Below, piece after piece: positions 10,421 through 19,902 of a DNA stretch of 64,000 bases. The notes beneath the pieces were generated by a model. That model had not been told where the DNA came from, did not search any database, and was given only the letters and a program-made list of their open reading frames with translations. The stretch's first letter is position 1. Every line of letters starts with the position of its first letter. The position numbers and the translations under genes are program-made. The stretch spans positions 1 to 64,000 of the forward strand of contig WNYE01000081.1 of the NCBI GenBank assembly GCA_021396245.1, in the 5' to 3' direction. Origin of the DNA: Sporothrix humicola. Its lineage: Eukaryota > Ascomycota > Sordariomycetes > Ophiostomatales > Ophiostomataceae.

Positions 10421-12145
10421 GTGAAAGGCTGCGTCGAGTAAGTGGCGTGAGATGAGCTGTGAGAGATATGAGTGAGATGTGTTAAGGTAAATGTTGAGCG
10501 TTGACAGTGAAAGATGGTATGAGTCAAGAGTGCAACTGAGGTCAAAAGGTCTAACATAAGACGGTCGAAATAGAGTGGCAAGAGTGAGGAGACGGGAAGG
10601 GGGGAAGGGAGGAGATCAGTAGACTGTGTGTTAAGTCAGGGACACCAAGGGGAAGGTGCGATGCGGGATGGCGGCCGACCAAAACAGGGCGGGAAAGAGG
10701 AAAGAGTAAGAGAGGCGAACCAGGAAGGCACGTTTCTTCTCAGAAGTAAGAAAAATAAAATAAAATGAATAAGACGAAAAGATAAAAGAAATAAAAGAGA
10801 AAAATGGACGTATTATCTGGGGTTGTTTGGGTATTTGTTTGCTGCCTTGCACAAGAAAAAAAGAAAGCAAGAATGGCCAAGATGGAGAAATGAAAAGACA
10901 AGAAAAATGAAGGCTGAGAAAAGCCAAGAAGTCGATCATGAAAGGAGATCAAATGAAGACAATCCTTTCTTTCTGTCTTTCTACATACTTTTCATTTTCC
11001 TTTCAGCACCCTCTACATACAGACATAAACACCTCATGCATCGATGCTGAATTCAGCGAGGATTTAGCGAGCTTTCTCCAATTACACGCAAGACCACGGA
11101 CCCTTCGGCGTTGTCTCGTCGTCTTTTCCGCTTTCTCTTTTGTTTCTAGTCTCTGCTCTTTGTGGGACAGCCAAGGCGTGCTCTTTTGCGGAGTACAAAG
11201 ATGGGAAAGATTGCATTTAGCATGAGGGGAACCCCGTCTTCTGTCTTCTCTCTACGGTCCTTTTCTGAAATATGTCCGATCTCTCACTGTACTTTGGGCC
11301 GATGGACGGTCTTGAAAATAACGTGCAATAGAAAATGGGGTCCAGAGGGTCTCGCCTCGGCCCTGTCCAGCCGTCATGACGAGTGGCATGTCATGACCTG
11401 ACTGGTGGAATCAGGTAGGAGATCAAAGTACGCAGTAAGATCTTGACTGAAGCTCGCTCGTCACGAGCACTAAAGCAGAGAAATGACGCTGTAGCCGGCT
11501 TTAGCGCTGGCCATCTCTCCATGGTGCTGCTCCATGGTGCTGGCGGTGTGGGGGTTCGCCAGGTTGCGCCTTCCCAGATGAGCACCGGATTGCCGGTTTG
11601 GGTGCGGTTTGATGCTGGGACCAAAGACGGAAAGTGGGAGGAGCTCCCCGCGTTCCACGGCGACTTGGCGCCAAACAGCACCTATCGCCTCGCTGGACGC
11701 GCAGACCGGTGGGGTCACCTGTCCTAAACTCTTTGCAAAACGGTTACAAAATCCATAGCAAAACCTCACGAATAGATATTACAGCACCCAGGAGCTTGGA
11801 CCAATTAGCGATCGCCGCCAGGGACAAGGCGGCGGTAGCTATTTTTCCAGCGTCACATCTAGCTCCAGCCATCTCGAAGTGAGCTTCTGCATGCACGTAT
11901 TACACCGTTTTAGCTGAGCAACCACGACGACATAACAACATACAAACGACGACAGCCACGATTATCACGATAACGATCTAACGAAATTCCATCTACATTG
12001 ACATTACCCAACGCACCTTGACGGCATCCACGGCGTGGCCCAGCGCCACAGGCGCATCACAACCTCCCTTGATTCACAAGTCTCTTCTCGACAACACCTC
12101 CCTCCTCTTTCTCACCACGCCCGCACACCTCACCACTCCCTCACA
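10421..12145. other. Intergenic, divergent promoters of the F-box and cyclin H genes
   Basis: 1.7 kb. Bases 10740-10940 are an A/G-rich low-complexity tract. Bases 11450-11730 form a GC-rich islet that is open in two frames (94 and 96 codons on opposite strands), with no domain I recognise. The leader before 12146 is C/A-rich. No RNA gene is seen. Confidence 0.4.
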
Positions 12146-13423
12146 ATGGCGTCCGAGGACGCCGTCTACCGCGAGTCGTCGCAGTTCCGGCTCTGGTCCT
12201 TCTCCCCGCCCCAGCTCGAGACCCTCCGCGAACAGACCAACCAACTCGCCCGTGATAGCATCGAGGAGCGCCGACGCGAGCGGAGTGCCAGCAACGATCG
12301 CGACGACACACCTTCAGGAACGCCTGCACCCGCCGGCTCTGGCTCAGGCTCGGGCGTTGTCTACCTCACGCCCGCCGAGGAAAAGATGCTGCTCGACTCG
12401 TATACCGTCGAACTGCTCAAGGCCGGCAAGTTCACGGAACAGCCGACCGAAGTCCAGGCCACCGCGGCCGTCTTTTTCCGCCGGTTCTACGTCACGCACA
12501 GCATCATGACCTACCCGCCGGCCCAACTGTACAAAACAGCCCTCTTCTTCGGCGCCAAATCCGAGGGCTACTATCACAAGCTCGACGGGTTTGCCAACAA
12601 GTTTCCCAACACCACGGCGGCCGACATTCTCGCTGGCGAGTTCTTGCTGTGCCAGGGCATCCGCTTCGCGTTCGAAGTCAAGCACCCGTTTCGTGCGCTT
12701 GAGGGCGCCGTCATGGAGCTGCGGAGGCTGGTCGACATCGACGTGGCCGAAGGCCACACGGACATGGACGACAAACGCGTCAACGATGCCCACCGCCGCG
12801 CACGCGAGATTCTCAAGTTTAGCCCGCTCGTCACCGACGCCTACTTCCACTACTCGCCCTCCCAGATCATGTTTGCCGCCCTGTGGCTGGCGGACCGCCC
12901 GCTCGTCGAGCGCCTTCTCTTGAGAGAAACATTCCACCGCCCTGCCGGGATGGGCGCCAGTGCGGCCGACGTCCCGGGGCCCATCCTGCCCGGCGGCGGC
13001 AACGCCTCCAAAAAGAAAAAGACCGAGGCCGCCGAGTGGGAGCGCGTCAACGGCGGCGACGTGCGCGACCGCGTGATCGAGGCAATCCAAAAGTGCAGCG
13101 AGATGCTGGCGACAGAACCCCCCGAGCGCTATAACGAGTTCTGGGGCACGCCCGAGTCGACCAACATCATCAAGCCGCTCCTCAAGAAGCTCAAGCTGTG
13201 CCGCGACCCAGACCGCTTTAATCTTGTGGCCCTCCAGCAAAAAAAGAGACAAGGCGCCGTCAAGCCGTACAAGAAGGGCGGCGCCGACGAGGATGCGGCC
13301 GTCTTTGGCAACAACAAGGCGATCATTCCTGGTGGTGACACAAATACGCCCGACAGCCAACACGAAGCCAAGAGACGGAAAGTGGCCCAGTTGGAAGATC
13401 CGTTCGGTCCGCCCCTGCGGTAG
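12146..13423 (+). CDS. CCL1: Cyclin H, regulatory subunit of the TFIIH CDK-activating kinase
   Basis: 425 residues, single exon. It starts MASEDAVYRESSQFRLWSFS, the usual opening of fungal cyclin H, with a leader TCACAATGG. The first cyclin box spans roughly residues 70-170 (TPAEEKMLLDSY, VQATAAVFFRRFY, KTALFFGAKSE); the second follows to about 270. Near the end, CRDPDRFNLVALQQKKR is a conserved closing segment, followed by a basic, disordered tail. Cyclin H pairs with Kin28/CDK7 in TFIIH, phosphorylates the RNA polymerase II C-terminal domain and activates other CDKs. A Ser/Gly-rich insert lies at about residues 45-65. Identity is strong; the exact N-terminus is chosen on family resemblance, since the frame is open upstream. 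Confidence 0.9.
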   Translation: MASEDAVYRESSQFRLWSFSPPQLETLREQTNQLARDSIEERRRERSASNDRDDTPSGTPAPAGSGSGSGVVYLTPAEEKMLLDSYTVELLKAGKFTEQPTEVQATAAVFFRRFYVTHSIMTYPPAQLYKTALFFGAKSEGYYHKLDGFANKFPNTTAADILAGEFLLCQGIRFAFEVKHPFRALEGAVMELRRLVDIDVAEGHTDMDDKRVNDAHRRAREILKFSPLVTDAYFHYSPSQIMFAALWLADRPLVERLLLRETFHRPAGMGASAADVPGPILPGGGNASKKKKTEAAEWERVNGGDVRDRVIEAIQKCSEMLATEPPERYNEFWGTPESTNIIKPLLKKLKLCRDPDRFNLVALQQKKRQGAVKPYKKGGADEDAAVFGNNKAIIPGGDTNTPDSQHEAKRRKVAQLEDPFGPPLR

Positions 13424-14164
13424 ACATGTGCTGTGGTCAATATTATGGAGTAGACAAAATTTAAACTGGCGCGTGTACGATAGACTTCGAAATCCTGGGA
13501 TTTAATGAGCATAGATAAAGCAATACTTCCATCGATACAGTTTGAGTCAATGCTCTCACATGTGAATATTGACTCCTGAAAAATAAAATAAAATAAAATG
13601 AGTGGTGATCATGGCTGCGACAAGGAATGCCAAGCGGGCGCAGTGATATGCTCTCTTATCTCAATTGTTTACTTTCTTTTTCTGCTTCCTTTTCGACTTC
13701 ACCGACAAAGATCATCAGTCTTGGCAAATGCTCACAAACTTGGGGGAAGATCTTCTATCAGAGAAAGCCCTTTGTAACGTCATCTTATTACGTCGTGCGT
13801 TGTGTGAGATGATGACCATTCAATCATGCCAGATACATTTTGTGAAAATACGGAACAAAATAGGCTGGATTGAGAAAATTAAAATCGAAACCATTGGAAT
13901 AATCTAAAAAAAAAAATCCGTTAATTGAATATGATGAAATATTGATTTGTAGAAATAAGAATACACAGAATTTATAGCAAGATAATAAAATAAAATAAAA
14001 ATACCCTGGTTAAATCGAAGAGATCAATAATTACAAAAAAAATCTAGTTGACTGAAAATGGATATTGAAAAACAAAATAAGAACAACAGAACAAAAGAAC
14101 AAAAGAACTGAATATAGAAACAAGAAAACAGAAAACGGCCGCTTATACATGTACCTCTCTTCCT
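13424..14164. other. AT-rich intergenic, convergent 3' ends
   Basis: 741 bases between two genes that point at each other. AT-rich with short (AAAAT)n runs near 13579 and 13985. No gene or RNA structure is seen. Confidence 0.45.
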
Positions 14165-15259
14165 CTATTTGAATTCACGGAAACGCGCCTCCTCACCAGC
14201 GTTGCCCTTGCTCAGGTACCGGATGGTCCAGTCCCACAGGTCCTCCTGCTTTTCCTTGCTGTAGCTGTCGGTGCTCGACGGGATGGGCCGGCGGATCTCG
14301 TAGTACTTGCCGCTGACGCCCAGGACTGTGCCGTTGGTCTTGTCGGCGTCGCCCGTACCGCCAGGTCCGACAGCCAGGCGTGCCAGGTTCTGGCCGGAGG
14401 TCTCGACGGTGTGGACATTGTGCGAGATGGCGACGCGCAGGAGGGGCATTATGCGGGGCAGGACGTGGTTCCAGAGGAAGCGCTCGATGCCGGTGCCCTT
14501 GCGAGCGAGACCAGTGCCGGGCATCAGACCCGGGTCGAAGGCATTGGCTGTGATGCCGCCCTGTTTGGCGCCCAGCCGACCGGCAGACTCCAAGTGGTCA
14601 ACAAGAGCATAGGTCCAGAGCACATTGGCGAGCTTGCTGCTCGAGTAGCGCTGGCGGCCCTTGACATTGACCATATCCGGCGGGGGGTGGGCCAGGTCTT
14701 CAGCCGAAGTGTAGATGGCGTCGGGAAGACCCGACTTTTGAGCAGGGTCGTGGGTGCCGCTGGAAGTGACAACCACCCGAGCGCCCTGGGGAGAGGTTGT
14801 GTCAAAGTAGGGGACCAGCAGGTGAAACAGCAAAGCGTGACCGACGTGGCAGACGGCAAAGGTGGCTTCGAGACCAGTGCTCGGGATGGTTTCGAGCGCG
14901 CCAGGGAACTGCAGGCCTGCACTCAGCAGCAAAGCATGGATGGGCGGGTACTCGGCCGTGTTGCCAGCAGCCGTGCCCTCCGCCCATGATTTGGCAAACT
15001 GGCGAATGCTGCTCAAGTCTGACAGGTCGAGGCGTCGAAAGACGGCACGGTGGGGGAGGTTGGCAGCGCGGGCCTGCTTGTTGATCTCGTCTGCGGCATT
15101 TTGCTTGTCGGTGCGAGCGAGGAGGACGAGAAGATATTCGTTCTTGTTCTGGTTCAAGTCTTCTTTGCTGCCCGGGTAGTGGCCAAGGGCAATGGCAAGG
15201 GCGGCCTCGAAACCGAGGTTAAGGGTGCCACCGGTGATGAGGATGGCTGTGCGAGGCAT
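14165..15259 (-). CDS. Short-chain dehydrogenase/reductase (SDR)
   Basis: 364 residues, single exon. The N-terminal Rossmann signature is TGGTLNLG (residues 9-16), a slightly altered TGxxxGxG. LLSAG (111-115) replaces the usual NNAG. The catalytic serine is in VVVTSSGTHD (166/167), and YSSSK (Tyr205, Lys209) completes the active site. A large substrate-loop insert follows, with a C-terminal extension of about 60 residues. The start at 15259 is the Met directly before the Rossmann strand; an upstream in-frame Met at 15316 would add 19 unsupported residues. Fungal relatives are often called WW-domain oxidoreductase or 3-keto-steroid reductase-like, but the substrate cannot be read from the sequence. 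No secondary metabolism cluster surrounds it. Confidence 0.85.
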   Translation of the reverse strand: MPRTAILITGGTLNLGFEAALAIALGHYPGSKEDLNQNKNEYLLVLLARTDKQNAADEINKQARAANLPHRAVFRRLDLSDLSSIRQFAKSWAEGTAAGNTAEYPPIHALLLSAGLQFPGALETIPSTGLEATFAVCHVGHALLFHLLVPYFDTTSPQGARVVVTSSGTHDPAQKSGLPDAIYTSAEDLAHPPPDMVNVKGRQRYSSSKLANVLWTYALVDHLESAGRLGAKQGGITANAFDPGLMPGTGLARKGTGIERFLWNHVLPRIMPLLRVAISHNVHTVETSGQNLARLAVGPGGTGDADKTNGTVLGVSGKYYEIRRPIPSSTDSYSKEKQEDLWDWTIRYLSKGNAGEEARFREFK

Positions 15260-17082
15260 TGTAGAGGAGGGAGGATGGTCGAGGATGTCGATGGTATAGA
15301 GGAGTGAGTTGGTCAAGGGAGGATGTTTGTCGAATATGTGATTTCTTTGAATAACGAGGTAGTTATGGTAATGTTATGGTAATGGATGTCTGTAGAAGAC
15401 GAGGAGATATGCAATATAAATGTAAACAAAGATAATAATACTGTCAAGATGGTGATGATGTCTAGAAAGGAGAAGGGTATAATGCTATGCTTGTGTCTAT
15501 TGATGATAAAAAAACAAGAATCAAATAAAAATATTATGTGCTCAAGCAAGAGACCTCGACGACCTTTTATACACTGATTTCGTGTCTCTATTTCCCTTTC
15601 CCAACCCCTTATTGTATGTGCTTCCTTGTCTCGTGGCCCCTTTCTTCGCATCGCCTCGTCGGTTTTACAGTCCTGGTTTTGACATTTATTTCCATCGTTC
15701 CTTACCAATCTCGTACAGGCAAGCATGACGCACAGCCAAACAGCCCGGTCCATTGTCGTCTGTTCCCTATTAAAATTGAGTGCCAATTGTTCGCTTGTCG
15801 CGAGGTGGGCACCGGCCGCATCTTGAGGGTTGTGGTTTGGTAGACCTGGGCGCAAGGCTGCTGACGCCAGCACATGCCGTCTCAACACAACCCGGACACT
15901 TGTTCGTTTCCGAAAGCGACTTCTTTGGCTGTAAATCCGATAGAAATATCCCCTTTTGGAATTAAGAGCGTCATCAAAAAAGAGACGACAGAAAACAACG
16001 TTTTTGATTGTTCAGTGTCAGTGTCCGGATGTATGATCAGATCGAGAGTGAAGTTTGAACATGGGGTGCCATTACACGCCTAATGCGCCGGTCCGGTCAC
16101 GTGGCGCTTGCAGTCCCGCCGAGTGGCCGCGCCCGTCGGTGTCCGTCGGTGTATTCTGGGACGGAGCGAGGAATACTATGATAGCTCTTTAGTTGCTGCT
16201 GTTGTCGCCTTGTAGGGCAAGACGTCCACTCAAAAAGAGTTGTAGCCAAACAGTCACGAACACTTGTCTGAGTGCCAGCTACACAGTAAACAATCAGCGG
16301 CTCCCCCACACTGCGATCGTCCCTGGATCGTGTTCCTGGATGACGTTGAACCTTATTTTAGTGTGGCTTGAGTATCGTGGCTCGAGCTGTTGTGAGATGC
16401 ACTCCTTTAGTCTTCGTTGGGACATCAATCTGACGTCTGACTTTAAATCCTTCTGATGCGACATACCTTTTTGCCACGCTTCTGTACTCCATATTTCTTG
16501 CATTATTATGTAAGTCGTCAAGTCTATCCGAAGTCAATTGCATACATCCTCTGTCGCTCTCATGATTCCAAAGATTGATGCTGCGATTATCTGGAGAAAC
16601 GATGGAAATGGAGAGAAAGAGAGTTTCGATCTCACCGTCCCCACAGCCCACTGAACGGTGTAATCTGGTTGGTGCGGGGAGACGCCTGTAGGTCAGCTGG
16701 AATAAAGTGGAAATACAGGGCGTATCCGAAGCCGATGCCCACTGGCGCCAGTCGCCCACCAAAGTCCGCTACTTTTGGTGTATTGCCGGACGATATTACC
16801 GTTGAATCGCCCAAGCACTGCGTCATAACCGTCTCAACTCTCCTGCATTCGCGGGGCATATTAATTCCACAGGTCGGTTTGCTTGCTCATCACACGTTGT
16901 GGTTTCCTAGCTCTGCATAAAAGTCCTCGCCAGCTTGTGTAGCTTTCCGAAGCTGTAGGAAGTACCCGTGGTTTGTAGCTCACCGAAAGTCTTGTCATAC
17001 ATAAATAGCTTCAGCTTCCCCTCCTTCCCTTTTGTCTCTCATCCCACAATTCCTCCGAGCTTACTACGTATCCTCCCACTCA
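15260..17082. other. Intergenic, divergent promoters of the SDR and GST genes
   Basis: 1.8 kb of mixed composition. Bases 15340-15530 are AT-rich leader of the SDR gene; 17010-17080 is a T/C-rich leader of the GST gene. Several frames of 60-130 codons occur on both strands around 16100-16900 but show no domain, no splice signals and no codon bias, so I do not call genes here. Confidence 0.4.
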
Positions 17083-18069
17083 ATGCGGGCTCTTTCCCTT
17101 GCTGTTCGCTCTGTCAACACCTTTACTGCCTCTCCAGCATTGACACATTGTCGACCTCTGATCAATTGCTTTCGGCCTCCACTCCCAATTACAGCTACCA
17201 ACCTCTTCTCCACCTCCAAAATGTCGGATGCTCCTGCTGCCAAGCGCCAAAAGGCGTCGACGCCCGACAAGGACGACACCCCCTACAAGCTGATTTATTG
17301 GCCCGGTCTGCCCGGCCGCGGCGAGCACGTCCGCCTCGCCTTTGAAGAGGCCGGTGTTGCCTACGTTGACGGCTCCAAGCAGGACGACGCCGTGCCCCAG
17401 GTCCTCGCGCAGATCAGCACCGACAACCTCGCTGAGGGCGGCGCCCCCAACCTGCCGCCGCTCGCACCGCCCATCCTCGAGCACGGCGGACTCTCCATTA
17501 GCCAGCTGCCCAACATTCTGCTGTACCTGGGCCCGCGGCTGGGACTCGTGCCCACCGCCGACGACGGCGATGCCGATGCTATTTACAGAGTGAACGCCCT
17601 GGTGCTGACAGCCCTCGACGGTTTTTCGAATGAAGTCCACGACGCTCACCACCCCATCTGCACCTCTCTATACTTTGAGGACCAAAAGGCAGAGGCCATC
17701 CGCAGCAGCAAGCAATACGTCAAGGAGCGTCTCCCCAAGTTCTTGTCGTACTTTGAGAGAGTACTCAAGGTGCAGGAGGAACGCAAGGCCGGCAGCTGGC
17801 TCTACGGCTCCAACCTGACCTACGCCGACCTCGTCCTCTTCCAGTGCATCGACGGCACGACCCACCAGTACCCCCGCGCCATCCAGCTGCTCAAGGAGGC
17901 CGGCGCCCACAAACGCGTTTTCGGTCTGGTCGACGCCGTCCGCGCCCGGCCCAACATTGCCGCCTACCTCGCCAGCGACCGCCGCTTGCCCTACGGCGAG
18001 GGTATTTATCGGTACTATAAGGAGCTTGACGTCGTGCCCGAGGACAGTGTCGAGGAGAAGAAGGAGTAG
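17083..18069 (+). CDS. Glutathione S-transferase, possibly with a mitochondrial isoform
   Basis: The GST core starts at the Met at 17221 (282 residues). The thioredoxin-like N-domain begins YKLIYWPGLPGRGEHVRLAF, with the SISQLPNILLYLG block that ends the glutathione site; the helical C-domain includes TYADLVLFQCIDG. This is the sigma/mu-like cytosolic GST pattern of fungi. The frame is open upstream, and another Met at 17083 would add 46 residues. That segment has several Arg, many Ser/Thr and hydrophobic residues and no Asp or Glu, which is the composition of a mitochondrial presequence. Both ATGs have acceptable contexts. I give the longer range; the shorter form (17221) is the standard GST. 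Role: conjugation of glutathione to electrophiles or peroxide reduction. Confidence 0.85.
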   Translation: MRALSLAVRSVNTFTASPALTHCRPLINCFRPPLPITATNLFSTSKMSDAPAAKRQKASTPDKDDTPYKLIYWPGLPGRGEHVRLAFEEAGVAYVDGSKQDDAVPQVLAQISTDNLAEGGAPNLPPLAPPILEHGGLSISQLPNILLYLGPRLGLVPTADDGDADAIYRVNALVLTALDGFSNEVHDAHHPICTSLYFEDQKAEAIRSSKQYVKERLPKFLSYFERVLKVQEERKAGSWLYGSNLTYADLVLFQCIDGTTHQYPRAIQLLKEAGAHKRVFGLVDAVRARPNIAAYLASDRRLPYGEGIYRYYKELDVVPEDSVEEKKE

Positions 18070-19902
18070 GGGGGCTGGCAGACAGATCAGAAACGAAACT
18101 AAGGTGGAAACAAAAAGTGGCCAGAATTTCGTAGAAAATCAACGAGACGCAGTTATGCAGTGCCAACTACTCCAGACGAGCATCAAGTGACGTATTGAGA
18201 CTCGTGCATATTCGCAATAACCGTGATGCCAAGACGGCTGACGAACGATGAGAGCTCGAGTGAGGGCAGTTAATATGCTGTGCCTCTTGCAGTTCGTTGT
18301 AAAGTAGAGGCAGCAGCGTAAGCGAGCTAGATTAGCTGCATGGAAGCCGGCGAGGGAAGTGGAAGACTGTAGGGGTGGCCACTATCAAATTGTGAGCTAT
18401 CGTGATGAGAACTGGAGAAGGACAAGTACAAGAGCTTGTCGCGTCACGAATCCTGGTGATGCTAAGACGCGAAGTAAACACGCTTATTCCAGTCACGTGC
18501 ACTGTACGGTTAGGAGGCGCAATATCAATCACAGAAAATGACACAAATGTGCCTTGAAAGTGGTCACGATGTTGTTGAAGTACTATCATAATTTTTGTCG
18601 AATTTGTCATTTTTCTTTTTGAGGGTTTCCAGCTCTCAAAAAAGCAATGAGACACACAGCTGTTCGTTTGCTCTCGTTTGAAGCCGTGCCTTTATGTTCC
18701 CCTTGCTAGCGATTGTATGGTGCCTGACGCGGTATGACTAACAGTGCGACTAACGACTGACATTGGCCGCGTTTGTGCTAGGCTGAGATTTTTGGTGTAC
18801 GAATGCTGCTCCGGTAATTTGTTGGACGTTGTGTGTCTTACACTGCCAATTTCCCCTGTCCTGCCATTGCCCATTGTGAGCAAGATACTGCCACCGTCCA
18901 GCCTTTGACCTCAGCCTCCTGCCCTCCTTTCTCTCTTTGAGGTGTTCGTTCTGCTTGCGGATGGGTCTGGAAGCAAAAGAAGCGCAAAACTGCAGAGTTA
19001 CAGTGGAGAAGGCGCAGCAGCTCTTTCTGCTGCTGTTGTTTCTGGGCAAAAAAATCGACGCCAATTTTGGCCAGACACCAAAAAGAGCAAAAAGAGGATA
19101 TTCGCAGTCGAAAAAAAAAGCTGAAATAAAAAAATCCAAAATCGCCATGCTGGCTTCTTTGGCTTCATCCCAACGACGACAACGACGACAGTAGCGACGG
19201 CGACGACCATCAGACGACCATACCATCGCGATATTCGTTCCTCCTGCGTTATTGTTATTGGGCGACTTTCTCAATCGGATTGTGCATAGCGACCGAGGCG
19301 CGTTTCGATTCGTTTTTTGACCACGATTTTTGGCGACGATTTTCGACCAGGGAGCACGACTCTCGCGAAACAGCGAAACAAGCGACAGCTGCGACTCGAT
19401 TGCGACCGCGACCGACAAACAAATAATCGCATCTGCATCACCACGACGTCTTTTTCTCTGTGCCTGCATCGCCGACTCGCGAAAACAATGTCAGCGACCC
19501 TCGCGTGCCTCGATTAGCCAGGCACCCATCTCCAATCTCCAGCTCGCATCGTTTCTTGTCACTCCTTTTTGGCATCCCCTCTGACGACGGCCGCCTTTCA
19601 CGATCCAACGGACACGATCGCGACCGTCGACGCGTGCAAGAGCTGCTGCGATATTATATATTATTCCCACCACTACCGCGATTACCCCTATTCCCCGACG
19701 ACTAAGCGACCGCGACAGCTATCGCGACGACGATCCTTGAACATCACCACCTGGATGAGCGACGACTGCCGCATCGGCCATCATCCCAAAAGGCGTCTGC
19801 TATCTGATCTCGGCACCCCCTATTGATCGTTGATCCCACCTTCCGTCAGACAGAAGAAGGCGCGTCGTCCTTCTCTGTCGCTCCTTCCGCAAACCGCCCA
19901 AG
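18070..19902 (+). promoter_or_regulatory. Intergenic and long leader of the CET1-like gene
   Basis: 1.8 kb. Bases 19150-19760 are rich in CGA/GAC triplets (CGACGACAACGACGA-like), probably a long transcribed leader. No gene with a recognisable domain and no RNA gene is seen. Confidence 0.4.

Noticed and set aside
11443..11727. 94-codon frame in a GC-rich islet
   Set aside because: Open on both strands, no recognisable domain, no leader or splice signals. It could be a gene remnant but I cannot support it.
16358..16920. Overlapping frames of 75-134 codons on both strands
   Set aside because: No domain, no codon bias, and no continuity with neighbouring exons.
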